Part shown: positions 1-8,693 of the stretch, piece after piece | Position numbering within the stretch: position 1 is the first letter of the stretch | Layout: each line of letters begins with the position of its first letter | NCBI RefSeq assembly: GCF_004359215.1 | Contig: NC_090615.1 | Location: 2,418,686-2,449,477 of the forward strand | DNA length: 30,792 nt | DNA from: Bremia lactucae | Lineage: Eukaryota > Oomycota > Peronosporomycetes > Peronosporales > Peronosporaceae | Reading direction: 5' to 3' | Notes under the pieces: model-generated | The model's input: the letters and a program-made list of their open reading frames with translations, nothing else | The model's database searches: none | Told to the model about the DNA's origin: nothing | Made by a program: the position numbers and the translations under genes

Positions 1-1152
1 CATATGGCTTAAGCAAGCCAAAGTAGAAGACTGGGTGTGTACACGGCTTGCTTGGAAGGTTTAGTGTGTAAGCTAGGCTTTTTCTTGGCCGGCCGTAAAT
101 GGTCCAATAAAGCACGGGCGCAATTTCGCCTTGAAGACCGCGGAAACCAAGTAAGTAAGTAGATTTTTAGCGTTTTAACAAAACTCGGTCTCCGACCGCA
201 TAATAATTAATACAGCTTCTGCCTTTGGCATCTGCTTGTTCTTTTTGTTTGTCTTGGCTATCAGCAATCGTTTCCCTTACATGTCTTAAGACACTAAATC
301 GCGTCGCGAGAAACTCGCTTACTTGTTTCCGAACGGTAACAGGGCTGATATCAGCAAGCCTATAAGCTAATTCTCCCCCACCAAGCCCAGAACCACGCAG
401 TGGTATCGTTAATGGAACGCGCGGGTGGGTAAGATCGTTTACATAGAACGGAGTATAGCCTGTAGAGGCATGAACAGCGTTATTTAACGCAAACTCCACT
501 ACTGAAAGCATTGAGCTCCAGCGCTTTGGTGTCTGAGTCCACACGCTGCGTAAAACGTCTTCAATGACGCGATTGACACGTTCAGTTTGTCCATCGGTCT
601 GCGGATGGTCCGCAGTGACATATCCAATCTGGTGTCATGCACTCGGAAAATTGATTTCCAGAATTTACCCGTGAAACGGGGGTCCCGATCAGAGACAATT
701 GCCACTGGCAAACCATGTTGTCGAAACACGCGATCAATAAACAGCCTTGCTGTACCTTCACCATCAATGGAATCCGGCACGGCCGCTAAGTGAGCCATTT
801 TGCTCGAACGGTCAACAAAGACCACTATACCGGAGTTGCCAGCTGAATCTTTCGGTAGCCCGAAAACAAAATCCCAGCATCCTATGGGGACGGGAAGACT
901 CGTCAGTGGTGCAGCAGCATGTTCCGTGGGTTTAACGCGTTGGCACGTTTCGCATGTGCGAACATATGTGCTGACCCATTTATAAAGTTTGGGCCACCAA
1001 TAACCCTGGTTTATTGAGCCGTAGGTCTTTTCTCTACCGAGATGACTACCAAGGACAGTATCGTGTGCTTCATAGAGGATTCGGTACTTCAAGTCCTCAT
1101 TATGAGGAACAATGACACGCGAAGGGTCCGCGATGTCTGTGCAATAAAGCAA
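1..1152 (-). pseudogene. E1 integrase, frameshifted
   Basis: This is the retroviral-type integrase region of E1. The main frame (1152 down to about 620) shows an HHCC-type zinc site (H-x-H-like start, then CETC), then the catalytic core with the first Asp in VVFVDRSSKMAHL and the second in SDRDPRFTG. A one-base-type shift near 620 moves the HPQTDGQTERVNR block, which carries the catalytic Glu, into the frame that runs on to 167. Below 167 the C-terminal GPF/Y-type block (RPCFIGPF) and a YTLNLP...HPVFYFGLLKPY block appear in alternating frames, so at least two more shifts are present. All three catalytic acidic residues can still be seen, but no single reading frame joins them. The chromodomain, if there was one, would lie beyond base 1. 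Confidence 0.85.
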
Positions 1153-2041
1153 CAGGTTGTTATCGATAGAAAATCGATTAACCTTGCACGCAAACGTGCC
1201 GGCAGTTTAATACGCGAATCCGAGTTTTTTAAAGTTCGTAGCAGAGCTACACACTGTTCATCCTTGGCGTAAGCCGAACGGATTAATTCAGGAGTAGGTG
1301 ACGAGATAGTCATTAAATGAGAAAGCTCATAATCCGGCCTGCTCGATAACGCATCGGCCAAAGCATTCTGCTTGCCAGGTTTATATTTCATCTCGAAGTT
1401 GTATTCCGCGAAAGAGGATAGCCATCGGGCCATTCTCTGTGAGAGATGGGGCGACTTAGTCGCCGTGCGTAATGACGCGTGATCTGTATAAATCACAAAC
1501 GGCTTAGAGCCGAGCAGATGAACTCTGAATTTGACGAGAGCAAACTTCATAGCAAGTAACTCTTTGTCATGAACTGGGTAGTTCTTTTCCGCAGCTTTAA
1601 GCTGTCTAGCCTCGAACGCAATAACTAGTTCATGCCCATCAACATCTGTTTGTAACATAGCCTGCCAATGGCGAAATCTGATGCGTCACAGACGACACTG
1701 AAAGGCCAATTTGGGTTTGGTAGTGCCAGAATCGGGGCATGATTACGACTATTCTTAACTGCTCGAAAAGCATTATTTTCGGTGTTATTCCAGCACCATT
1801 CTGTATCCTTGTTAAGGAGATTAGATAATGGCCTAGCCATATCAGCGTAATTTTCGCTATACTTGTGTAAATTATTGGCGAGACTCAACCACTTACGCAA
1901 ATCCTTTTGGCTTTTAGGAACTGGCCAATCTACTATGGCTTTTACCTTAGCGGGATCCGCTCTAAGGCCTCGCGTTCCAATGAACCATCCTAAAAAAAGG
2001 GATTTCGTCTGCGCCAAAAATGCATTTAGATGCATTGGCAT
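1089..2041 (-). pseudogene. E1 RNase H and RT connection region, frameshifted
   Basis: Two overlapping minus frames cover the C-terminal part of reverse transcriptase and the RNase H domain. Frame 2041-1625 has the connection block (IVDWPVPKSQKDLRKWLSLA, LHKYSENYADMARPLS, NKDTEWCW) and the start of RNase H with its first Asp in VVCDASDFAIG. Frame 1658-1089 continues with the PVHDKELLAMKFAL block, the IYTDHASLRT block (YTDH motif) and a YKPGKQNALADALSSRPDYE block. The shift lies near 1640. Downstream, the same frame runs on toward the integrase N-terminus, as expected for a single pol polyprotein. Confidence 0.85.
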
Positions 2042-2045
2042 ACAA

Positions 2046-2640
2046 TTTGCATGTGCGCATGCACTCGAGCACTGCTCGCAAATGGTCTAAATAGTTTTTC
2101 GTATCCGACCGACCCTGCTCCGCACGACTATGGATGTGCATAACCTCGATGAGGGCGAAACAGTTGCGTCACTAGACGATTAAGTGTTGTCGGGGCGTTG
2201 GAAAGCCCTTGTGGCATAACCAGCCACTCCCATAACATGCCGCTTGGGGTGCTAACCGCTGTAAGCGGGATATCACTAGCTCGCATGAGCAATTGGTAGT
2301 AACCATCGACTAAGTCCAATGCACTGTACATTGTACATCCCACCATATTATTCTGAAGAACATCCTTTTTAGGAATGGGGGTTTGTGCTGGTATAGTGGC
2401 AGCATTAAGCTTATTATAAGCATGTACAATGCGTCATTTACCATTTGGCTTTTTGACACAAAATGTCGGTGTCGAATGAGGAGATTTGCTCTCTCGTACC
2501 ACTCCAGCCTCGTGCTTAGCACGGAAGAAGTCGTCAATGACGTTACACTGCTCCCTTGGTAAAGGCCATTGTCTTGTAACACTGTATTTGGTTCCCGGAA
2601 CCAAGTCAATTTCATGACGACACCTCTATCTGGAGGTAAA
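2046..2640 (-). pseudogene. E1 reverse transcriptase core, decayed
   Basis: The 2346-2128 frame shows RT palm blocks: MYSALDLVDGYYQLLM, TAVSTPSGMLWEWLVMPQGL and the SNAP that follows. The expected YxDD catalytic box should come next, but only the flanking HSRAEQG remains (near 2110-2140); the two Asp codons are gone, unlike element E5 where YDDVFVHSRAE is kept. Upstream (about 2640-2350) the finger blocks are split over several frames. The enzyme cannot be active. Confidence 0.75.
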
Positions 2641-3814
2641 ACAGATGGTGGATTATTACATACCACATCTTGGAATTCCTTAATCAAGGAATAAAAAGGA
2701 TTCGTAGGATCTTTAAGGATTGATGACCCATTTCGCGCATTAAGTGCAGCTTTTGAGTCATCCAGGACAGCTTCGTCTAGAAGTGACGATGAGTTTAACT
2801 CAATTGTTGGTCGAATGACCACCATTTCAGATAAGTCGCCAGCCTTAAGGGCTCGACCGCACTCATCAATAGACATTTCGTCTAGCTCTAAAAGAGCATG
2901 TAACGAAGGGATAAACGCAAGACTAACTTCTCCCTCAATGTAACCGGTTACACCATTATGTGAGGGTATACACGCTTCGTGTCTATCCTGTCTTGTAGTG
3001 GAGACAATACGCCTCTTAGGGGCCGGGAATTTACGTCCACGGGTTTTCCAGCCTGTATTGGTTCTATACAAGACATGGTGTCTAATTTGACATCCGGCAA
3101 GGAGTTAGGTAACTCAACTTCCTTATCCAGCGAACGTTTACGTGTCGCTTCACGTGCATTAGGAGAATTTGACCCAAAATGCCCTGGCGAACCGCCAATA
3201 GTGTCACTATTGACACTCAGTATGGTGCCACCTCGACCGACCATACTCGGTGGACTTAGACGTGCCTCTCCACGTATCTCAGGGATATTGCACCCTTGAT
3301 GATTCGGCCTTAGACCAACAACGCTTTTAGCATTCAGTGAATCGTTATTACAACGAGTGTTACTCGACGGAATACGTGCCGCTCCACTTATTTCTGCTGA
3401 GTCGGGCTCAGAATTAATGTGTTTAACATTAGAGTTTATTAACTCAGACATGCCAATGTCCAAAACACTGACAGACTCATTCAATGATCTGCGCCAATAG
3501 CGCTTTTGTTGCCTAGCAAAGGTGGGCTCATGACTCTCCAAAACTTTGCTAGGAACATTGCGTGTGGCGCCTAAGGTCTTAGACCTCCAATCGATCCATG
3601 GCTCATGGTCTTCTGACCAGGCCATACCAAGGATGAGATCATATCTCGAATCCAAATCAAGGACAAGACAGCGTTCCATACTGCCAAAGTCCAGAAACTT
3701 AATTCCTAAGTTCAATGGAACTTTGGGAACAGTGACACGAGTCCCAGTAGCTAAGCAAACAGTGATTGTATCACCTTCGGACGTAAATATTTCGTGCTTC
3801 CGCACATATAACAC
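2640..3814 (-). pseudogene. E1 protease C-terminal half and protease-RT linker
   Basis: The frame 3814-2948 begins with the C-terminal half of a pepsin-like retroviral protease: the YDLILGMAWSEDHEPWIDWR block is the flap/C-lobe signature seen in Ty3/gypsy elements. After it comes a long linker rich in Ser, Asn, Arg and Gly with no recognised motif, which passes into a second frame (3071-2310). The N-terminal lobe with the catalytic DSGA motif is missing: the frame upstream passes directly into the gag zinc-knuckle region near 3800. A deletion has probably fused gag and the protease C-lobe. Confidence 0.7.
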
Positions 3815-4670
3815 CTACGGATGGTCTTATGCTGTTCCACAGCTCGAAGAGCCTCTCCACATTCCTCAACGAGGCTTAAATCCATAGGTTCCGGTCTATT
3901 AGACGGTACCCATGTGCTCGAAGAGCTTGTTCGGTAAACAGACGTGCTAACGTAAGCAGACTTAAATTTAAACTCGGCGCGTAGCGCTATGACAACTGCC
4001 TCTTCGTATGTAGCCGGATGAGATCAGAACAATTAACGTCCGGACAACGCCCTCATTGAGACCTCTCATAAAGATGGTTACTACAATTGCTTTTTTGCAC
4101 CGGGGCTTGATGCATAGAAGCAATGAGTTCTCAACTCCTGGACAAAGTCACCTAGGGTTCTTTTACCCTGTCAAGTTGCTAGAAGCTGTGATCGCATGCG
4201 AAAAGCCTGATCAGGCGGTGCAAACATGCTGGTCATTTGCTGATTCAGCGAATCCCATGATGGAAAAGCGTCGTTTATGGACGTGCTGCACGATAGTGCC
4301 CACTCCATGGCTCTACCTCCAAGTTTGGAAATGGCCATAGCCAGCTTTTGCCGTTCTATTAAGAACAAAGCGGAATCAATGGACATTTCCATCTGCTTAA
4401 TCCAAAAAGGGATTTTTCTCCCTCTTTTCCCTCAAATGTTATCGGCTCTGAGTCAGGTACAGAGATGTACCGAGTTGGCATAGATGCCGCTAAATGGTCC
4501 TGTACCTGACCGATCAGGGAGGTTTCGTACCGCATGAAGGCTTCAAGCCTTGCATGCAGGACCTCTGGTCCCTGTGATATAGTCAACTCTATATGTTTGA
4601 GCCCAATCATAATTTTGAGCTTGACATACGTTGTGCGTTGCGCATCTGAAAGTTCCGGAAACTCTTCCAT
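3790..4670 (-). pseudogene. E1 gag, frameshifted
   Basis: This is the capsid/nucleocapsid gene of E1. The ATG at 4668-4670 opens a frame (MEEFPELSDAQRTTYVKLK) ending in the capsid motif FEGKEGEKSLFGL; a shift near 4390 moves to the frame 4392-4171 (MEMSIDSALFLIERQKLAMA, then GRAMEWALS), which matches the retrotransposon gag domain. A third stretch, about 4050-3790, has NRPEPMDLS and the first half of a zinc knuckle (CYMC), after which the sequence jumps into protease. The zinc knuckle is therefore incomplete. Start choice rests on this being the first ATG after the primer-binding site. Confidence 0.75.
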
Positions 4671-4712
4671 TTCAGTGAAGGCTTAGTCTTTAAAAAGACT
4701 CAAGACGTAGAT

Positions 4713-4730
4713 CGACTACGAGAGCTACCA
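4713..4730 (-). other. Primer-binding site of E1
   Basis: Two bases after the LTR end (minus strand) comes TGGTAGCTCTCGTAGTCG. TGGTAGC is complementary to a tRNA ending GCUACCA, and the two-base offset is the arrangement known for Ty3, which uses initiator tRNA-Met. Confidence 0.6.
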
Positions 4731-4732
4731 GG

Positions 4733-5074
4733 TGTAGCGGAGCTACCTCGCTCCTAAAGTCGGAGGAAGACTTTCAGAATCAGAGAGTCACTTAGTTCTA
4801 TTGAACTAATGGGATTTACAACTCAGGGATTCGTACAAGCTATTAAAGCTTAAGAATCCTAGTTCAAGGGATTAAGGGGTTCGTAGAACCAAGTGGCAAC
4901 TAGTGCCCAAGAGGATATACCTTAGAAAGGCTTCTATCCCTTACAGATCAATGCGCAAGTCTTAGGAAGGCACTTAATGCTTTAAGATCAAAAGGGGAAC
5001 TGCACTTTATTTAATTATTTAAATCTAAAAACCTTACCTAGCTAATTAAAAATAAGATTTTGGCCGCCAGATTT
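4733..5074 (-). repeat. LTR-C, 5' LTR of E1, cut by the assembly gap
   Basis: On the minus strand this ends GAGGTAGCTCCGCTACA followed by the primer-binding site. It matches, in reverse orientation, the LTR-C copy at 15695-16177 along nearly its whole length (shared blocks such as AGTGCAGTTCCCCTTTTGAT and GGTATATCCTCTTGGGCACT). The first 150 or so bases of the LTR (TGTAATGGGGCAC...) fall in or beyond the gap. Confidence 0.85.
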
Positions 5075-5174
5075 NNNNNNNNNNNNNNNNNNNNNNNNNN
5101 NNNNNNNNNNNNNNNNNNNNNNNNNNNNNNNNNNNNNNNNNNNNNNNNNNNNNNNNNNNNNNNNNNNNNNNNNN
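5075..5174. other. Assembly gap of 100 N
   Basis: Exactly 100 N, a common placeholder length for a gap of unknown size. Left of it is an LTR-C end region, right of it is an internal piece of an LTR-B-family element, so the true join is not known. Confidence 0.99.
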
Positions 5175-5295
5175 AGTCACTAAAGCTGAAGGCGAGTTCT
5201 ACCTGAACTCCCTCAGACTTAACGAGCGCGCCGTTCGCTCAACGAACGGTCGCCTCTTCTCGCTTGCCATCCTGGCAAAGCGACTCAAACGCCTA
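5175..5295 (-). pseudogene. E2 protease continuation, far side of the insert
   Basis: Near-identical by eye to 19806-19926 in E5. On the minus strand it reads FESLCQDGKRE, then a stop after ATVR that E5 shares, then ANGALVKSE. It continues the protease begun at 6815-6990, with only about 10-20 bases of the E5 sequence missing between the two halves. Confidence 0.7.
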
Positions 5296-5334
5296 CTATT
5301 ACGCTAAATGAAGGGTTTACTCTAGATACTAAAT

Positions 5335-5547
5335 TCAATTATAATATTCATTATTATTATCGCTTCTACGCTCTTTATACTTCTGCAACTCACCTTTTTT
5401 ATAAGTTTGTATAAATTCAATCATCTCAGAAATATCTATCATTCCATGATCTTTAGGATTAAATCCAACAATAAATTTGGAAGCAAAGAAGATCGAGCTG
5501 AGCAAGAGTATGATTAACTTTGGCGAACTAGTGCGTAATTTCGCCAT
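5335..5547 (-). CDS. Small membrane-protein ORF, unknown function
   Basis: An open frame of 70 codons from ATG. Residues about 10-30 form one hydrophobic stretch (KLIILLLSSIFFASKFIVGF) that could be a membrane segment or uncleaved signal; the rest is polar and ends in an acidic, Asn-rich tail (DNNNEYYN). Codons are strongly AT-biased, like the rest of the insert and unlike the retroelements around it. I do not recognise the family. It may be a real small bacterial gene or a fragment of one; the absence of neighbours in the same orientation gives no context. Confidence 0.35.
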   Translation of the reverse strand: MAKLRTSSPKLIILLLSSIFFASKFIVGFNPKDHGMIDISEMIEFIQTYKKGELQKYKERRSDNNNEYYN

Positions 5548-5663
5548 ATAATTTCATTAGCACAAGCCATTACGATAAAAAACCATATAAACCTTAGGTT
5601 TAAACTATACCAGCTATTTGAGGACTAGCTTATCCTTGACTCGCGCGACAGATCCCCTTTTAG

Positions 5664-5978
5664 AGGCGTCTCTTAAAAAGCATTGACAGGCACTGTAGGG
5701 ATTATAAAGAGAAGCCTACTGTAAATAAAGAAATGCTCGCAGCAGCAAGGCAGTCAGTTCGTGAAAACAACCCAAAGGCAGTAAACTTTGTACTGTTTCA
5801 TAAACATTACTTAAACGATGATGATATGTACTGGCTTAGTTCTATATTTAATACTCACACACCTAAAGGTTTAGCTGTTAATACAGTAGATTTAAGTAAT
5901 AATTGCCTTACTCTTGTAAGAGACTCTAATTTAGGGTATGTGGATTTACCTTTCTTTATTTTTTTGATGAAAGTCTAG
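5664..5978 (+). pseudogene. LRR-like protein fragment, bacterial type
   Basis: The frame is open from about 5664; the first ATG is at 5733 and it stops at 5978. From that ATG it gives 81 residues, with one clear leucine-rich-repeat-like block (AVNTVDLSNNCLTLV, the LxLxxNxL pattern) after a helical stretch (MLAAARQSVRENNPK). The openness upstream of the ATG suggests the protein once extended further at its N-terminus. The end is abrupt (PFFIFLMKV), so the C-terminal repeats are probably lost. LRR proteins of this sort occur in intracellular bacteria and in eukaryotes; the AT-rich codons favour a bacterial source. A eukaryotic LRR fragment cannot be excluded. Confidence 0.4.
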
Positions 5979-6096
5979 TTATTGCCATTTGTTTTATTAT
6001 ATTAGTTAGACTTATTGCAAATAGCTATATAGTGCAATTCTATTTAAAAGCATAAAGCTTTATCTTATCTATCATTAAATAAATATAATATAGTCA

Positions 6097-6270
6097 TTCA
6101 CTTTAAACTCGGGTGCGTCGTTGCTCGGACTGGTTGGATTTTCCGGCTCTGGCAAGACCACCTTTGTAAACCTAATATTCTTCAATTCTATGGGTGGTCC
6201 AGACCTATGCAAATATACTTATGATACTTGGAATATTAAGCGCCACTGGAAAAAGTTATTTTTTTAATAA
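6097..6270 (+). pseudogene. ABC transporter ATP-binding domain fragment
   Basis: About 30 codons (from a stop at 6091-6093) read SFTLNSGASLLGLVGFSG, then SGKTTFVNLI. GFSGSGKTTFVN is a Walker A P-loop, and the preceding FTL..G..LGLVG strand is the usual context in the nucleotide-binding domain of bacterial type I exporters of the MsbA/HlyB kind. The following residues do not match the rest of the domain: no Q-loop, signature or Walker B is seen before the stop at about 6270. It is a scrap and cannot be functional. Its first bases form the left arm of an inverted repeat with 6400-6427. Confidence 0.55.
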
Positions 6271-6427
6271 TATGCAAGAGCAGCTATTTCGCCTCTTGGT
6301 CAGGCAAGAAAAAGCTGGGATATAATTACTTCTTTAGCAAAAAGCTTGAATTTGGGGCTAGACGCGAAGAGTCGAAGCCTATATATAATAGGTGAGCGAC
6401 GAGCAACGACGCACAAAATTTAAAGTG
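6099..6427. repeat. Imperfect inverted repeat bounding about 270 bp
   Basis: Arm 6099-6127 and arm 6400-6427 are reverse complements over 9 outer bases (CACTTTAAA) and 15 inner bases (GTGCGTCGTTGCTCG), with 4-5 unmatched bases between. The left arm overlaps the start of the ABC ATPase fragment, so the right arm may be an inverted duplicate of the same gene piece. Confidence 0.7.
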
Positions 6428-6640
6428 GATGACTATAACACTTCAACTAATCGCACGTCATCTAGTGAAATAGTTCCGTCTTCATATGAATTAGCTCGCC
6501 AAATAGCTAATATTTTAGCTACTGATAAACTAGCAGTCAGTATTACTGATGATATATTGATTGAGGCGCGCTACTTACTAGTGGTTGGTTTATTTGAGAT
6601 ACTTGCGCTGCAACTGAAAAAGCCCCTACCCCAAAAGTGA
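6392..6640 (+). CDS. ORF of unknown function in the bacterial-like insert
   Basis: Open from a GTG-type start at 6392 to 6640. Residues about 8-60 (KFKVDDYN, then SSEIVPSSYELARQIANILA) look like a real soluble, partly helical protein segment. From about 6600 on, this strand runs antisense to an IS200 transposase fragment, so the last 15 or so residues (VVGLFEILALQLKKPLPQK) are not native. The start also lies in the inverted-repeat arm. It is best read as an internal fragment of an unknown bacterial protein, cut at both ends. Confidence 0.3.
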   Translation: MSDEQRRTKFKVDDYNTSTNRTSSSEIVPSSYELARQIANILATDKLAVSITDDILIEARYLLVVGLFEILALQLKKPLPQK

Positions 6641-6777
6641 CAACCCCAGTATGTTTTTCTAATTTCAGGAAACTCTTGCTGAATTTTTCTAGAAGATCTG
6701 CCTTTAGCTGCTTTTACGTACAATAAAAGAAAAAAAATTTCTTCTTCTACAGATTTAAACATTGATTCGACGATCAA
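6600..6777 (-). pseudogene. tnpA: IS200-type transposase (TnpA, Y1) fragment
   Basis: On the minus strand, after an AT-rich lead, residues read KAAKGRSSRKIQQEFPEIRK followed by TYWGCHFWGRGFFSC. The K-GRSSRKI...FPEI+K-YWG-HFW-RG-F pattern is the conserved centre of IS200/IS605-family TnpA (Y1 transposases). The upstream HUH motif and the downstream helix with the catalytic Tyr are both missing, so only about 35 of roughly 150 residues survive. IS200 elements are prokaryotic, which makes this the strongest single marker of bacterial origin in the insert. Confidence 0.6.
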
Positions 6778-6814
6778 TTTTAATTCTAATTAGTAACTAT
6801 TTAATAACAGAAAT

Positions 6815-6990
6815 ATTCTTAGAGCCCCGAGTTTCACAAAATTTTGTGATGCACCCGAATCCACTAGGAGGGTCATCACCTGGTCATAGCCTCTTACATG
6901 AGCGCTATAGACCAGCAGGGTTGAGGTCCGAAATTTCGAGACCTCAGGGACTATGCTACCCATTTGTTCCACAACTCTGAACTTAGGGGT
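6815..6990 (-). pseudogene. E2 aspartic protease N-terminal lobe
   Basis: The minus frame reads MEQMGSIVPEVSKFR, then VMTLLVDSGASQNFVKLGAL. LLVDSGAS is the catalytic Asp motif of retroviral-type aspartic proteases, and the same block stands in E5 at 19878-20090. The frame is native only to about 6815; the last residues (RIFLLLNSY) come from the insert. In E5 the next residues are KKRPAIFESLCQDG, which reappear here only beyond the insert at 5295. Confidence 0.8.
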
Positions 6991-7025
6991 AGCTTCAGAG
7001 TCCGCGTCAGTAGGGCATCCCGCCC

Positions 7026-8107
7026 CTACTGCGCTCCTGCATTTCCCGACCCCTCAGTGGTCGGTGCAGAACTCATGCGTTTCTCACGCTGGTTCTTGCC
7101 ATCGCCTTTTGGGTAGGGAGTCCTCTTGCTGGGCATTTTTGCCCCAGCAGGGACCCTGGCATAGCAGCGAGCCATCATATGGCCGCGCTTGCCGCATTTA
7201 AAACAGACCACGTCTGCATTGCCCAACTCCATAGGAGTGGCATCTGTCCTCTCGGCCGACGGCTTATACCAAGCTGTCGCCGAGGCACTGTTGTAGGATT
7301 GCTCCTCAACTAAGGCAATTTGGATTGCCTCTTCCATCGTCGACGGCACCTTTCTGAAAAGGGCCTGTCGCGATGGGCCATGCCGTAGTCCGTTCACAAA
7401 CATGGACACCTTAATGTGCTCCGGAATCGGACCTACGGTTATGGACGCCGCCAGCGAGCGCATCTCTTGTACATATTCTTGCAGAGATCGCTTCGCCTGT
7501 CGCGCCCAAAGATGCGCGCCTGAAGCAACACTTCGTTGTTCGGCGGCTGGTTTATGGCGCGAATCTTTTTCTCAAAGATCGCCCATGTAGGGAACGCCTT
7601 TCTGTCCGCCATAAGCGCCGAGTAAATCCACTCTGAGGCCTTACCGCGCAGATGCGACATAGCGTACGACACCATCCGGCTGTCGTCCGCGATGAGCTGG
7701 GCGACACCACATTGCTCCACGGCTAAAAGCCAGTAGACAATCGTATGCGCCGCAGTTCCATCGAACTTGGGCGGGTCCATCCGAATGGGCCTCGGCTGAT
7801 GCGGCCGGGCAGAGAGCATCTCAACAGTCCTGTTGAGAGCCTCGCTCCGAGCCTGCTCATGCCTCAGCTCATCCTGAGTCCGAGTGACGGACTCCGCCGC
7901 AGCATGGCTCTGTGCCTTGGACGCGGCTCTCCGCTGTCCGAGCACGAATGCCTCAAACTGCTCCAACTGAGCAATATGTTGCTCAGGAGGACTGCCCAGG
8001 AGCCTGGCCAGGGCTTGTTCACCAAGTCTCTGCGCCATATGCCCTGCCACCTCCCGATGATGTTCGGAGAGGTGGGGGAAATGAGCCCAACCGATGTTAA
8101 GACTCAT
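7026..8107 (-). pseudogene. E2 gag, one frameshift
   Basis: Capsid and nucleocapsid of E2. The ATG at 8105-8107 is the first after the primer-binding site and matches the start at 21228 in E5. The frame shows a helical, Gln/Ala-rich region (QLEQFEAFVLGQRRAASKAQ, then DELRHEQARSEALNRTVEML), then a Pro/Arg linker and the retrotransposon gag core (PPKFDGTAA, YAMSHLRGKASEWIYSALMA). At about 7490 a shift moves reading to the frame 7463-7026, which holds FVNGLRHGPSRQALF, ATPMEL and an intact CCHC zinc knuckle, CFKCGKRGHMMARC (C-x2-C-x4-H-x4-C). Except for that shift the gene looks close to complete. Confidence 0.85.
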
Positions 8108-8143
8108 CCTCACGTACACACGCAGAGATGCGGGTCGTGGGAA

Positions 8144-8161
8144 GGATTTCAAGTGCTACCA
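8144..8161 (-). other. Primer-binding site of E2
   Basis: Minus strand: LTR end ...CTACA, two bases CT, then TGGTAGCACTTGAAATCC. The same site and offset are found in E5. Confidence 0.6.
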
Positions 8162-8163
8162 AG

Positions 8164-8693
8164 TGTAGGAGGGAATGTCATAATGCGACCACGCTCTACT
8201 TAGACAAACATCCTAGCACAGCGAGGAAGCGGTTTAATCAGCTTCTGTTGCGTGCAGTGAGGTAGTGTGGTGGGCGCCTTAGCGACCTCACCCAACGCAC
8301 TAAGTACTCTAGTAAAGTGTCGTCACAGAAGCGATAATCCGGCTCCTCGTGCGCACTTACTTAGTAGAAAGTAGCTTTCAGACTGATATATATTTAATCG
8401 CATTAAATATAAATACCTAATTTTACTAATCAAAATGTCATCTCATAGATAACACTTAATACGTTTGCGAGCGTATCTTTATAGATACCTCGCGTAACGG
8501 ATGACGCGAGGCGTCATCCCTCCTAATGCGAATGCACCCATGTGCATCACATACACAAGGATTGGTCACAGATGTGAACCACACCAGAGTGCTGGATCTA
8601 ATTGCTATTATTTGGTAAATGACCATCCCCTTAAGTACACCAAGTGTACTTAACGCGGACTATGTAAAATTAGGGCAACTTTAGCCCCTTACA
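8164..8693 (-). repeat. LTR-B, 5' LTR of E2
   Basis: About 530 bp. On the minus strand it begins TGTAAGGGGCTAAAG and ends CCTACA before the primer-binding site. It matches copies at 16503-17038 and 21285-21813. It contains the family's string of short hairpins, for example TAAGTACACcaaGTGTACTTA near 8632-8652 and a GATGACGCgagGCGTCATC stem near 8502-8520. Confidence 0.9.

Larger units (their letters stand above)
1..5074 (-). mobile_element. Ty3/gypsy LTR retrotransposon E1, partial and decayed
   Basis: Reading leftward on the minus strand, the order is LTR-C, primer-binding site, gag, protease remnant, RT, RNase H, integrase, which is the Ty3/gypsy order (integrase last). The 5' LTR lies at 4733-5074, where it runs into the assembly gap; the 3' end lies left of the window. 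Every domain is broken by frameshifts or small deletions, so the copy is dead. Because the integrase C-terminus is still being read at base 1, a 3' LTR of the same family would be expected to the left. The gap hides its right border, so insertion into neighbouring element E2 is possible but not shown. Confidence 0.85.
5296..6815. other. AT-rich bacterial-like insert within E2
   Basis: About 1.5 kb, visibly richer in A and T than both flanks. It separates two halves of the E2 protease region that are contiguous in E5. It carries a fragment of a bacterial ABC exporter ATPase, a fragment of an IS200-family transposase, an LRR-like ORF and other short ORFs, in mixed orientation. IS200 transposases are a prokaryotic family, so at least part of the insert is bacterial by descent. 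Short jumbled fragments of this kind resemble decayed DNA of an intracellular bacterium such as a member of the Rickettsiales; that source is an inference. No target-site duplication is visible. A chimeric assembly is the alternative, and a gap lies only 120 bases away. Confidence 0.65.
5175..8693 (-). mobile_element. Ty3/gypsy LTR retrotransposon E2, split by a bacterial-like insert
   Basis: On the minus strand: LTR-B (8693-8164), primer-binding site, gag (8107-7026), protease (about 6990-6815), then foreign DNA (6815-5296), then the continuation of the protease region (5295-5175) up to the gap. The 5175-5295 piece matches 19806-19926 of element E5, and 6815 onward matches E5 from about 19951, so the two E2 parts were once adjacent and the DNA between them is an insertion. 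Confidence 0.8.

Noticed and set aside
2979..3299. 106-codon plus ORF opposite the E1 protease linker
   Set aside because: Antisense shadow of the linker; no copy elsewhere and no motif.
7745..8203. 152-codon plus ORF opposite E2 gag, with a similar one at 21025-21324
   Set aside because: They run antisense to well-supported gag codons; openness follows from gag codon use.
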